Source: Streptomyces sp. NBC_00236 (GTDB lineage: Bacteria > Actinomycetota > Actinomycetes > Streptomycetales > Streptomycetaceae). Taken from it: a stretch of DNA of 64,000 nt. Under the pieces are notes generated by a model that searched no databases, had not been told where the DNA came from, and was given only the letters and a program-made list of their open reading frames with translations. The first letter of the stretch is position 1; each line of letters starts with the position of its first letter. Position numbers and translations under genes: made by a program. The stretch spans positions 2,666,001 to 2,730,000 of the forward strand of contig NZ_CP108100.1 of assembly GCF_036195045.1 (NCBI RefSeq), written 5' to 3'. This document shows positions 40,502 through 50,672 of this stretch, piece after piece.

Positions 40502-41095
40502 TCAGCAGCCCGGCACGTACCCGGGGGCCGGGTACGGCGTCTCCTCCGGCAGCAGCCGGCCCGCCTCGTCGTCCCGGCCCGCCCGCACCAGCCCATGGAC
40601 CTCCCGGGCGAGCGCGGTGACGTCACGGATCGCCACCGTCCACTCGTCCGCGTACCGCCGCGACGCCTCCCCCGCGAGGCCCAGTTGAAGGGAGCGGTAC
40701 GGGAGCCGGTTCAGGTGCAGGTCGCGCTCGGGGTCCCACTGGACGCGGGCCGGGGCCTGGCGGAGGTCGCGCTTCCACGTGGCGAGGTCCGGGTGCACGC
40801 CCCGTTCGTAGTGCGAGAGTTCGGCGTTGGCCAGCGCCCAGTCGAAGCCCTCACGGGTGATCTCGACGGCCAGGACCGTCTCCTGGCCCTCCTTGGCCGC
40901 CCAGCCGCAGCGGTACATCATCCACAGGAAGCTCGGCTTGATCCATGTCATGCGGTCCCGCTTCCAGGCGGGCGGGAAGCGTCCGTCGCGGGCGGCGGGG
41001 AGGCCGAGGGCCGGGGCGTACGCCTGGTAGACGGTGATGGTCGTGTCGGTGTGGAGCGCTCGGATTCCGTGCTGCGGTGGCTGTGGTGCGGTCAT
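40502..41095 (-). CDS. DUF4291 protein, full-length copy
   Basis: 197 residues with the DUF4291 pattern: RALHTDTTITVYQAYAP near the N-terminus, FPPAWKRDRMTWIKPSFLWMMYR, then EITREGF and VQWDPERDLHLNRLPYRSLQLGL. The biochemical function of the family is not established to my knowledge. The last three quarters recur as a fragment at 34445-34879. This intact copy keeps its own start and upstream region, so it marks the far edge of the accessory block. Confidence 0.85.
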   Translation of the reverse strand: MTAPQPPQHGIRALHTDTTITVYQAYAPALGLPAARDGRFPPAWKRDRMTWIKPSFLWMMYRCGWAAKEGQETVLAVEITREGFDWALANAELSHYERGVHPDLATWKRDLRQAPARVQWDPERDLHLNRLPYRSLQLGLAGEASRRYADEWTVAIRDVTALAREVHGLVRAGRDDEAGRLLPEETPYPAPGYVPGC

Positions 41096-41293
41096 GACGT
41101 CATCCCAGCACTGCGACTTCCCGGTCGGCGAGCGAGTTTCGCGCCGGCGCGCCTGTGGCGATGCGTCAGGGAACTGCTGAGCCGGGTTGCGGAGAGCGCC
41201 TCCCCGCCGGAACGGCAGAGCGTGTTCGAGCTCTGCCGTTCCTGGTCAGGAGGCACGCGCGCGCCCCTTCAAGGGCCAGGGGCGGCAAGGACC

Positions 41294-42985
41294 CTAGTGT
41301 CCTACGCGGGCGAAGGGCACCCGGAAGACGTCCCAGTCGTCCTTCTCGTGGGAGGTGGAGCTGTCCGGGCCGTACGGCTCCGTCGCCGTGTCCAGCACGG
41401 TCGGGTCCTGGGGCAGGGAACCGATGGCCGACTGGCCGAAGGTGGAGACGAGCATGAGGCCGAGGCCCCTGCTCTCCAGGGTGGAACGGTCGATGCCCAG
41501 CGTCGTGAGCGGGATGTTCATCTCGTAGGTGGTGTCCTGGGCCTGGCTGTGCCCGGCGGCGAGCAGGTCCTCGTACCGTTCCGCGTCGGCCAGGTCGGCG
41601 GGCACGTATCCGGCGTTGCCGGTGGCCTTGATTCCGGTGACCACGCCGGAGGTCAGGCCGTCGGCGTACTTGTACGTGATGCCTGCGGGTCCGAACTTCT
41701 GGACGTTGGCCGGTTCGTAGTCGAAGGTGCCGGCCTCGTTCAGGCTGAAGAGGGCGGGCTGGCCCACTCCGGGCTTGCTGGAGAAGTTGGCGATGTGGTC
41801 GACCTCCCCGCGGGCGAACGAGGTGCGCAGATTCCAGGGGCCTGCCGGGCCTGCCCCGAGCAGACCTTCGCCGCCCCGGCCGGGGTCCACGTCCAGCGCG
41901 ATGGACTGGGGGATGTCGCCCTGGTACGGCTTGCCGTTGTCACTGGTGGGGTAGCCCTGCGCGGGGTCGGTGACGTCCGTGACGTTGGTGAACTGCCACA
42001 TGAGGTACAGGTTGGCGTCGTCCCAGGCCGCGGAGAGGGAGTACAGGTCGTAGACCGGCCCCTCGTGACTGCCGCGGAAGATACGCGGGTCGTCGTTGGC
42101 GACACCCTGGGCGACGATCATGTCCTTGGTCCACTCGGTGGCCTTGCCGTCTACCGTCACGGCCGCCGTCTGTCCGACGTGCCCACCGGGATTGGTCGCG
42201 TAGTTCGGTCCCCCGGGGTCGGGGCCCGGGTCCGGAGGTGTGGTCGGATCAGGGGTGGTCGTCGGGTCCGGGGTGGGGGTGGTGGCGCAAGGGTCGGTGG
42301 TGCCGATCTGCCCGTTCTTGACCGTCACGGTGCCGGTACCCAGGGCGTAGTTGCGGCCGCTGTTGTTGTCCCAGGTGCCCGAGCCGTTGTTGAACGTCGC
42401 CTGAAGACCGGTGGCGCCGCCCAGCTCGACGGTCTTCTTGTACCAGCCCTTGCACGCCTCCGCCATGCCGACACCGGGTGCGGTCGTCCAGGCCCCGCCT
42501 GTCGGGGCGTAGTGCAGGTTCACCGTCGGCCAGCCCGCATCCGCTGCGTAGTAGACCGTGGCCGTCGCGAGGGGGTCGGTGGTGCAGGGGTCGCTGGTCC
42601 CCACCACGCCGTCCTTGACCGTGACCGTGCCGGTACCCAGGGCGTAGTTGCGGCCGCCGTTGTTGTCCCAGGTACCCGAGCCGTTGTTGAACGTCGCCTG
42701 CAGGCCGGCGGCGCTACCCAGGTCGACGGTGGCCTTCACCCAGTCCGTGCAGGCCGGCTCCATCGTCACACCGGGCAGAGCGGTCCAGGCGCCACCGTAG
42801 GGCTGGTAGTGCAGGTCGTACGTCGTCCAGCTGCGGTTCTTGGTGGAGTAGTACACCGTCGCGGAGTTCCCGGCAGCGGCGGACGCGGTGTAGGCGGCGG
42901 ATGCCGCGGCAAGGAGCGCCATCACCGCTGTCGCCGCTGCCGCGGCGAGGGGTCGTCTCATGCGCCGGTGTGAGGGGGGTGTCAC
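41294..42985 (-). CDS. Secreted starch-binding protein, tandem CBM25-like modules
   Basis: 563 residues. A Sec signal peptide (MRRPLAAAAATAVMALLAAASA) is followed by two near-identical ~95-residue carbohydrate-binding modules (ATVYYSTKNRSWTTYDLHYQP... and ATVYYAADAGWPTVNLHYAP..., each with FNNGSGTWDNN-GRNYALGTGT). A Pro/Thr/Asp linker and a C-terminal DOMON/CBM9-like beta domain from about residue 275 follow. No glycoside hydrolase domain is visible, so it probably binds alpha-glucans without cutting. GTG start with AGGAGG upstream; a perfect LacI-type operator lies about 120 bp upstream. Confidence 0.85.
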   Translation of the reverse strand: MTPPSHRRMRRPLAAAAATAVMALLAAASAAYTASAAAGNSATVYYSTKNRSWTTYDLHYQPYGGAWTALPGVTMEPACTDWVKATVDLGSAAGLQATFNNGSGTWDNNGGRNYALGTGTVTVKDGVVGTSDPCTTDPLATATVYYAADAGWPTVNLHYAPTGGAWTTAPGVGMAEACKGWYKKTVELGGATGLQATFNNGSGTWDNNSGRNYALGTGTVTVKNGQIGTTDPCATTPTPDPTTTPDPTTPPDPGPDPGGPNYATNPGGHVGQTAAVTVDGKATEWTKDMIVAQGVANDDPRIFRGSHEGPVYDLYSLSAAWDDANLYLMWQFTNVTDVTDPAQGYPTSDNGKPYQGDIPQSIALDVDPGRGGEGLLGAGPAGPWNLRTSFARGEVDHIANFSSKPGVGQPALFSLNEAGTFDYEPANVQKFGPAGITYKYADGLTSGVVTGIKATGNAGYVPADLADAERYEDLLAAGHSQAQDTTYEMNIPLTTLGIDRSTLESRGLGLMLVSTFGQSAIGSLPQDPTVLDTATEPYGPDSSTSHEKDDWDVFRVPFARVGH

Positions 42986-43106
42986 GAGGATCCTCCTGGG
43001 GGGTGCCGCGGCCCTGACCGCGGTAGCCGGCTGAGCAGGCGCCAGTTCGGCGCCTGCGGGATGGAGCTCCCGTTCCGGGTCGCCCGGACATCACCTCCTG
43101 AATAAT

Positions 43107-43127
43107 CTTGCTGAAAGTTTCAGCAAG
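43107..43127. promoter_or_regulatory. Perfect LacI-type operator upstream of the starch-binding gene
   Basis: Arms CTTGCTGAAA and TTTCAGCAAG flank a single G, a 21-bp perfect palindrome. Streptomyces amylase genes are controlled by LacI-family maltose repressors at similar CTTGC...GCAAG sites. The rest of 42986-43365 (380 bp) holds the promoters of the two divergent genes and no further gene. Confidence 0.7.
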
Positions 43128-43365
43128 GCGATGCGAATGTAGGGCCGCTCTGACTGGAGGTCAATACAGCGCGCAAGAAAAGGAGTTGGGCGCGACGCCG
43201 CCGCTGCACGGTGATTCCGTGGCGCTTGGGTCATCCATCGACGCTGACATTCGTCATACGGAGGTCGGTACACCCGGCTCTGCCGGTGACCGGGGTCCGG
43301 CGGCCAGTCTTTACGTATCGAGAGCGGGAGCCGCGAGGGCCTCGCCGATACGGGAGGAACCCGTC

Positions 43366-44076
43366 ATGAGCAGCCCGGTCGCCACCGTCACCGCACCTGT
43401 TGCCGACGCTCCGGCCGGTGCCGTTCCGTTCTCGCCGCGCAAGGCCCTGCTGGACAGCCTGATGCCGTTGCTCGTGGATGTGGCGGTGCCGCTCGCCTCG
43501 TACTACGTGCTGAAGGCCGCGGGGATGGGCACGTTCGGCGCGCTGGCCTGGAGCAGTGTGGTGCCGGGGGCGCGGACCGTGTGGGGTGTGGTGCGCGACC
43601 GGCGGCTCAACGGGCTCGCGGCGCTGATGCTGACGGTCAACGTGGTGAGCCTGGCGCTGAGTCTGGTGGCCGGTGACCCGCGGCTGATGCTGCTGAAGGA
43701 CAGCGGCGTCAGCAGCACCATCGGCCTGGTGTTCCTGGTGTCCGCACTGCGCGGGCGACCGATGCTCTCGGCGGGACTGCGGCCGTGGCTGACGCGGGGC
43801 GAGGCGGCCAAGTCCGCTGCGTACCAGCGACTTTCGACGGGGTCGGACGCGTTCCGGCGGGCGGAGACGCGGTTCTCGGCGGTGTGGGGTGTTGCGCTGC
43901 TCGCCGAGTGCGTGGTGCGGGGCGTGGGTGCGTACACCGTGCCGGTCGGGACGATGGTGTGGGCCGGGACCGTGGTCATGGTGGCCGCGATGGTGCTGGC
44001 GTTCGTCGTCTCGGGGCGGGTCGCTGTCGTACCGATGGAGCGGATGATCGAGGAGGCGGCCGGGACCGGCCGCTGA
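43366..44076 (+). CDS. Multi-pass membrane protein (VC0807-like)
   Basis: 236 residues with six likely membrane segments (e.g. LMPLLVDVAVPLASYYVL; LAALMLTVNVVSLALSLVAG; VSSTIGLVFLVSALRG; VWGVALLAECVVRGVGAY; MVWAGTVVMVAAMVLAFVV). The loop LRGRPMLSAGLRPWLTR and FRRAETRFSAVWG are typical of the VC0807 family, whose function is unknown. GGGAGG precedes the ATG. Confidence 0.82.
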   Translation: MSSPVATVTAPVADAPAGAVPFSPRKALLDSLMPLLVDVAVPLASYYVLKAAGMGTFGALAWSSVVPGARTVWGVVRDRRLNGLAALMLTVNVVSLALSLVAGDPRLMLLKDSGVSSTIGLVFLVSALRGRPMLSAGLRPWLTRGEAAKSAAYQRLSTGSDAFRRAETRFSAVWGVALLAECVVRGVGAYTVPVGTMVWAGTVVMVAAMVLAFVVSGRVAVVPMERMIEEAAGTGR

Positions 44077-44088
44077 CCTCCCACGAAC

Positions 44089-44125
44089 CACTGCAGGGCC
44101 GCCCCGGGGGAGCGGCCCTGCAGTG
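44089..44125. terminator. Bidirectional terminator hairpin
   Basis: CACTGCAGGGCCGC (44089-44102) and GCGGCCCTGCAGTG (44112-44125) form a perfect 14-bp stem between convergent genes. Confidence 0.8.
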
Positions 44126-44140
44126 CTGTGCGGTGCGGCG

Positions 44141-45640
<1,500 letters not shown>

Positions 45641-45799
45641 GCTGTGTCTCCTTCAGAGAGGGGGTGGGCGGCGTCGGCCGGTGAGGCGTCGTTCGTACTC
45701 TTCCCGTGCGGGGACCGACGACGGGCAAAGCGGCCTTTGCGGCCATGCCGACATCCCACCACGCCCGCGCCGGAGGGGGGCCCGACACTGTGTCTGCCG

Positions 45800-46135
45800 T
45801 TTCGGTACGCGTGTAGACACAAGGAGGGCGGCCCGGGACGCCGCGACCGGCCCGGCCCGCGGGGGGCGACGGGATACCTCCGGCGCGGGGCCGTAGCGAG
45901 CGGGGAGCTTCGCTCGCACTTCGCTCCTGCCAGGGCGAAGCGGCCGCCTGCGCCGGAGGCGATCTGTGCATGGGCGTCACGCGGTACGTACGCGAAGGCG
46001 GGCCCCCCGCTGAACACGCTCTTCCGGCCCAGCAGTTCAAAGATCTCATCTGAGATGTGCACCGTACAGCCACCGGTCAACGGCAGTACGGTCCACTCGC
46101 TCTCCTCGGTGACAAGTGTGTGAACTCCTCCCGTC
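45800..46135 (-). pseudogene. iolB: Decayed iolB (5-deoxyglucuronate isomerase) fragment
   Basis: On the minus strand the text GGVHTLVTEESEWTVLPLTG, then GCTVHISDEIFELLGRKSVF and FAYVPRDAHAQI, GGRFALAGAKCER match the middle of IolB as I know it. At about 45,905 the match shifts frame (RAKLPARYGPAPEVSRR) and fades after PRAGPVAASR. Both the N-terminal ~50 residues and the C-terminal half are missing. It explains why the 620-bp gap between mmsA and the peptidoglycan-binding gene has no intact gene. Confidence 0.72.
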
Positions 46136-46264
46136 CCCGGGTCCCGGCCGCCGCCCCGGGAGTGACGTCACGGCAGTACGCGGTGTTGTCCCCGAAGAGA
46201 GGGCGGGGCCCGCCGTCCCAGGCACCCGGCCGCCGTCACCGCATCGTTCGAGGAGTACCCCACC

Positions 46265-46636
46265 GTGATCCGTACGACTCCGCCGTTCCGCCGCCCGGCC
46301 CAGGGTTCGGCCCTGGCCGCGCTCGTCCTGGCCGCCGCTCTCGCCGTGGCGCCCGGCGCCGCAGCCGACGAGAGCAACGCGACCCCGCCCGGCTCCAGCC
46401 CCGTCTGCGCCTTCTACGACGGGGACGGGCTGACCGCCTTCGGAGAAGAGGGCGAGCGCGTCTCCCAGGTGCAGTGCATGCTCGCCAACCGGCGCTACCT
46501 GCCGTGGGAGGCGGTCGACGGCGTGTTCGGAGCCCGGACCCTCGCCGCCGTCCTGCGTTTCCAGGCCGACCACCCGCCGCTCGTCCCGGACGGCCTCGTC
46601 GGCCCGCGCACCTGGTCGGCGCTCTGGCACGCCTGA
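46265..46636 (+). CDS. Secreted peptidoglycan-binding-like protein
   Basis: 123 residues. A signal peptide (ALAALVLAAALAVAPGAAA) is followed by a PG_binding_1 domain: RVSQVQCMLANRRYL, VDGVFGARTLAAVLRFQAD, and DGLVGPRTWSAL. Two cysteines (CAFYD, VQCML) probably form a disulphide. It would attach to the cell wall; no catalytic domain is present. The start is GTG 46265. Confidence 0.85.
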   Translation: MIRTTPPFRRPAQGSALAALVLAAALAVAPGAAADESNATPPGSSPVCAFYDGDGLTAFGEEGERVSQVQCMLANRRYLPWEAVDGVFGARTLAAVLRFQADHPPLVPDGLVGPRTWSALWHA

Positions 46637-46642
46637 CGGCCG

Positions 46643-46699
46643 GGGTGCGCCCGGGGGCCGGGGTACGCACCCGGGCCCTCGGGCATCCCGGGCGCACCC
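46643..46699 (+). terminator. Large inverted repeat after the PG-binding gene
   Basis: GGGTGCGCCCGGG (46643-46655) pairs with CCCGGGCGCACCC (46687-46699). It probably ends the upstream transcript. The remainder of 46637-46933 shows no gene. Confidence 0.5.
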
Positions 46700-46933
46700 G
46701 CCGGATACAACCGGCCCCTTGCACCCATGCGTTCCTTCTGTCACAGCGGTGACCTACTCGTCACGCATGTCTCCGTTACGCGGGTTTTCCGTCACAGGCG
46801 ATCGACAGGCCCACCCCACCTCCCGTCGCCCTCGTTCACCGGCCAGAGGCTGAGTGATCGACAGCGTCCGCGCCGCAGCTCCCCCGACGGCCCCCAGGCC
46901 ACCGCTGCGGCGCAGCGCAGAGAGGTGGCACGC

Positions 46934-47131
46934 ATGACGGACAGAAGGCTCTGGTCCTACAAGGACATCGCCGCACACATCCGGGTGCAGCCGGACACGG
47001 TCCGCTCCTACCGCAAGCACGGTCTCCTGCCCGCTCCGGACCACGTGGAGGGCGGAAAGCCCTACTGGTACGCGGACACCGTCCGCGCCTGGGTCGCCGC
47101 CCGCCCGGGCAACCGGGGCCGACGGGAGTGA
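46934..47131 (+). CDS. Small MerR-like helix-turn-helix protein
   Basis: 65 residues: LWSYKDIAAHIRVQPDTVRSYRKHGLLP is a MerR/excisionase-type winged helix, followed by PYWYADTVRAWVAARPG. It is a stand-alone DNA-binding domain of the kind scattered through Streptomyces chromosomes. It precedes the copper genes but is separated from them by their own CsoR-type operator, so a link is uncertain. ATG at 46934 with AGGTGG upstream. Confidence 0.75.
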   Translation: MTDRRLWSYKDIAAHIRVQPDTVRSYRKHGLLPAPDHVEGGKPYWYADTVRAWVAARPGNRGRRE

Positions 47132-47179
47132 CCACCGGCTCACTCGGTTGGCCCAGGGCCCCGGGGGCCACTCGCATTC

Positions 47180-47196
47180 ATACCCCCTAGGGGTAT
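47180..47196. promoter_or_regulatory. CsoR operator
   Basis: ATACCCC-CTA-GGGGTAT lies about 95 bp upstream of copZ. It is the classic CsoR-binding palindrome (TACCC...GGGTA), which releases repression when Cu(I) is bound. The csoR gene itself is not in the window. Confidence 0.85.
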
Positions 47197-47289
47197 ATAG
47201 TCGTGAGTGTGGAAGCGCACCGGCCTTCCCGGAGTCCCCCTGGGCCCCTGCCGCCACATCCATTTGTGCTCGTCGAAGAGGAGAACACG

Positions 47290-47598
47290 ATGACCGCCGA
47301 GACCCAGCTCCCCCAGGCGACCGGCTCCTGCTGCTCGCCCAGCGGCTCCTGCCACGACAGCGCGGACACGGGCGCCGAGCAGGGCGGCGTGACCACCGTC
47401 TACCAGGTGACCGGCATGACCTGCGGGCACTGCGAGGGCGCGGTCTCCGAGGAGATCTCCGCCATCGAGGGTGTCACCTCGGTGAAGGCCGTGGCGTCCA
47501 CCGGGCAGGTGACGGTGGTCTCCCGGTCCCCGCTGGACGACGAAGCCGTGCGCGCCGCGGTCGACGAGGCGGGTTACGAGCTCGCCGGCCGGGCCTGA
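47290..47598 (+). CDS. copZ: Copper chaperone CopZ
   Basis: 102 residues. The C-terminal HMA domain has the Cu(I) site GMTCGHC and a beta-alpha-beta pattern ending AGYELAGRA. The N-terminal ~35 residues carry additional cysteines (SCCSPSGSC), an extension absent from minimal CopZ and possibly a further metal site. It passes Cu(I) to the ATPase downstream. GAAGAGGAG precedes the ATG; the CsoR box controls it. Confidence 0.9.
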   Translation: MTAETQLPQATGSCCSPSGSCHDSADTGAEQGGVTTVYQVTGMTCGHCEGAVSEEISAIEGVTSVKAVASTGQVTVVSRSPLDDEAVRAAVDEAGYELAGRA

Positions 47599-47703
47599 CC
47601 GCATCGGGATCCACGGCACCCGCATCACCCCTTCGCCGCCGGGCCGGGCCGACCAGCAGATACTGGTGGGGCACGGCCCGGTCGGCGTTTCAGGAGTTCG
47701 GAC

Positions 47704-50127
47704 ATGCACAGCGCAACAGAGGTCGAGGCCGCGACGGCGGAGAGCTCGCAGGCCGAGCTCACGATCGGCGGGATGACCTGCGCGTCCTGCGCGGCACGCG
47801 TCGAGAAGAAGCTGAACCGGATGGACGGCGTCAGCGCCACCGTCAATTACGCGACGGAGAAGGCCCGGGTCTCGTACGGCCCCGGAACCGGCCTCGCGGA
47901 CCTGATCGCCACGGTCGAGAAGACCGGCTACACAGCGAAACCCGTACCCCGCCCGGCACCGGCGCCCCCTGCCCCGGCCCCCTCCGCCCCGGCGACCGCG
48001 GCCCCGGCATCGGCATCGGCATCGGCATCGGCCGAGCCGCCGGGCCCCGCCGCCACCGACGTCCCGCCGACCCAGGCCCAGGCCCCAGCCCCGGCCCCGG
48101 CCCCGGCTGCGGACGACGGCGCCGAGACCCGCACCGGCACCGATGACGGCCCCGCCCCCGCTCTCGCCGCACTGCGGCAACGGCTCATCGTCTCGGCCCT
48201 CCTCGCCGCCCCCGTCGTGCTGCTCGCGATGGCCCCGGCCCTCCAGTTCGACAACTGGCAGTGGCTCTCCCTGACCCTCGCCGCCCCCGTCGTCATCTGG
48301 GGCGGGCTGCCCTTCCACCGCGCCACCTGGACCAACCTCCGGCACGGCGCGGCCACCATGGACACCCTGGTCTCGGTCGGGACCCTCGCCGCCTTCGGCT
48401 GGTCGCTCTGGGCCCTGTTCCTCGGCGACGCCGGAATGCCCGGCATGAGGCACGGCTTCGACTTCACCGTGTCCCGCGCCGACGGGGCCTCCACCATCTA
48501 TCTGGAGGTCGCGGCCGGGGTCGTCACCTTCATCCTGCTGGGCCGCTACCTGGAGGCGAAGTCCAAGCGGAAGGCCGGTTCCGCTCTCCGCGCGCTGATG
48601 CACCTGGGCGCCAAGGACGTCGCGGTCCTGCGGGACGGCGCGGAGGTACGCGTCCCGGTGGGCCGGCTCGCCGTCGGCGATCGCTTCGTCGTCCGCCCCG
48701 GCGAGAAGGTCGCCACCGACGGCACCGTCGTCGAGGGCACCTCGGCGGTGGACGCGTCGATGCTCACCGGCGAGTCCGTGCCCGTCGACGTGCGCCCCGG
48801 TGACGCCGTCACCGGCGCCACCGTGAACGCCTCCGGCCGGCTCGTCGTCGAGGCCACCCGGGTCGGCGCCGACACCCAGCTGGCCCGGATGGCCCGGCTC
48901 GTCGAGGACGCGCAGAACGGCAAGGCCGAGGTGCAGCGGCTGGCCGACCGGATCTCGGCGGTGTTCGTCCCCGTGGTCCTGGTGATCGCCCTGGTCACCC
49001 TGGTCGCCTGGCTGCTGGTGACGGACGACGTGACGGCCTCGTTCACGGCCGCCGTCGCCGTACTGATCATCGCCTGCCCGTGCGCCCTGGGCCTCGCCAC
49101 CCCGACCGCCCTCATGGTCGGCACCGGACGCGGCGCCCAGCTCGGCATCCTGATCAAGGGCCCCGAAGTCCTGGAGACCACCCGCCGCGTCGACACCATC
49201 GTCCTCGACAAGACCGGCACCGTCACCACCGGAAAGATGACCCTCCAGACCGTCCACACCGCACCCGGCACCACCGAGACCGACGTCCTGCGCCTCGCCG
49301 GAGCCCTGGAACACGCCTCCGAACACCCCATCGCCCAGGCCGTCGCCACCGGAGCCACCGACCGCACGGGCACCGCGCTCCCCACCCCTGAGGACTTCGC
49401 CAACGTGCCCGGACTCGGCGTCCAGGGCATCGTCGAGGGCCACACCGTGCTCGTCGGCCGTCCCCGGCTGCTCGCCGACGCCGGAATCGGCCTGCCCGAC
49501 GCGCTGGCCGCCGCGGTGACGGAGGCGGCCGCCCAGGGCCGTACCGCGATCGCGGTCGCCTGGGACGGCGAGGCACGCGGTGCCCTCGAAGTCGCCGACG
49601 CGGTCAAGGAGACCAGCGCGGCCGCGGTCGCCGACCTCCGCGCGCTCGGCCTGACACCGATCCTGCTGACCGGCGACAACCGGGCGGTCGCGGAATCCGT
49701 GGCCCGCGCCGTCGGAATCGACGAGGTCCGCGCCGAGGTGCTCCCCGAGGAGAAAGCGCACGTCATCGAGCGCCTCCAGGCCGAGGGGCGTTCGGTCGCC
49801 ATGGTCGGTGACGGGGTCAACGACGCGGCGGCACTGGCCACCGCGGACCTCGGTCTGGCGATGGGCACGGGCACGGACGCCGCGATCGAGGCGAGCGATC
49901 TGACGCTCGTTCGTGGAGATCTCAAGGTGGCAGCCGATGCCATCCGGCTCTCCCGGCGCACCCTGGCCACCATCAGGGGCAACCTTTTCTGGGCATTCGG
50001 CTACAACGTTGCCGCCCTACCCCTTGCGGCATTTGGCCTGCTCAACCCTATGATTGCGGGAGCGGCGATGGCCTTCTCCTCGGTCTTCGTCGTGACGAAC
50101 AGCCTGCGCCTGCGGTCCTTCACGTAA
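47704..50127 (+). CDS. copA: Copper-exporting P1B-type ATPase
   Basis: 807 residues. One N-terminal HMA domain ([15 protein letters not shown]) is joined by an unusual ~60-residue Ala/Pro/Ser linker to the eight-segment membrane core. Seen are the TGES motif (MLTGESVPV), the Cu(I) CPC motif in [11 protein letters not shown], the phosphorylated Asp in DKTGT, the HP pair in [10 protein letters not shown], and [10 protein letters not shown]. It pumps Cu(I) out of the cell. It lies 105 bp after copZ and is presumably co-regulated by CsoR. Confidence 0.93.
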   Translation: MHSATEVEAATAESSQAELTIGGMTCASCAARVEKKLNRMDGVSATVNYATEKARVSYGPGTGLADLIATVEKTGYTAKPVPRPAPAPPAPAPSAPATAAPASASASASAEPPGPAATDVPPTQAQAPAPAPAPAADDGAETRTGTDDGPAPALAALRQRLIVSALLAAPVVLLAMAPALQFDNWQWLSLTLAAPVVIWGGLPFHRATWTNLRHGAATMDTLVSVGTLAAFGWSLWALFLGDAGMPGMRHGFDFTVSRADGASTIYLEVAAGVVTFILLGRYLEAKSKRKAGSALRALMHLGAKDVAVLRDGAEVRVPVGRLAVGDRFVVRPGEKVATDGTVVEGTSAVDASMLTGESVPVDVRPGDAVTGATVNASGRLVVEATRVGADTQLARMARLVEDAQNGKAEVQRLADRISAVFVPVVLVIALVTLVAWLLVTDDVTASFTAAVAVLIIACPCALGLATPTALMVGTGRGAQLGILIKGPEVLETTRRVDTIVLDKTGTVTTGKMTLQTVHTAPGTTETDVLRLAGALEHASEHPIAQAVATGATDRTGTALPTPEDFANVPGLGVQGIVEGHTVLVGRPRLLADAGIGLPDALAAAVTEAAAQGRTAIAVAWDGEARGALEVADAVKETSAAAVADLRALGLTPILLTGDNRAVAESVARAVGIDEVRAEVLPEEKAHVIERLQAEGRSVAMVGDGVNDAAALATADLGLAMGTGTDAAIEASDLTLVRGDLKVAADAIRLSRRTLATIRGNLFWAFGYNVAALPLAAFGLLNPMIAGAAMAFSSVFVVTNSLRLRSFT

Positions 50128-50672
50128 TTTCCACAAAGAGACCTAGATCACACCGATTCAGGGGTAACCATTCGGTGGGTTCGCGAGTCTAAGAGTGCGA
50201 TGCCAAAGGATGTCTTGGGGGACGTCCGACGGAGGGTCTTGGGGGACGCTCCGGGCAAGCGTTGGCCGGGGCACGTGCACCGGGGAGCTTTGAGCGGCCC
50301 TCCCGTCGGTACGTACCCCGGCAGACCGCAGGCGGCACGCGCAGGCGGTACGAGGAACAGCGCAGGACCAGAACGACCCAGCAGTACCGAGGAACCCAGG
50401 AGCTTCGGCTCCCACTGAACGCCCGGCCGGATCCCGTGGGGGGAATCCGCTCCGGGATATGGGAAGCGCCTCGTTGTCGGCCCGTGGGGGGATCGACGGC
50501 GGGGCGCTTCTCGCTTTCCGGCGGGAGCGCTCCCGCCGGTCCGCCCGCGATGCCGCTGCCGGCACCCGGGCAAGCAAATCGCCCCGGACACCGCGCTCTG
50601 TGCGAAAGCGCGGCAGTCGGGGCGAAGGCAACCGGCCCACGGGGCCGGGGTGGTGCGGGGGTGGTCCGGAGG
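50128..50672. other. Intergenic region between copA and citrate synthase
   Basis: 545 bp between convergent genes. It contains a repeated GTCTTGGGGGACG (about 50212-50225 and 50238-50250) within a 72-codon plus-strand frame at 50200-50418 (MPKDVLGDVRRRVLGD...), which has no ribosome-binding site and no known family. It also contains a perfect 22-bp palindrome at 50518-50539 (arms CCGGCGGGAGC), probably a terminator. Confidence 0.5.

Noticed and set aside
34445..41095. A transposon or IS-borne accessory island
   Set aside because: No transposase, integrase or terminal inverted repeats were found in the block; only the DUF4291 duplication marks its borders.
50200..50418. 72-codon gene MPKDVLGDVRRRVLGD... 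before citrate synthase
   Set aside because: No ribosome-binding site, internal DNA repeat, no known family; left as part of the intergenic description.
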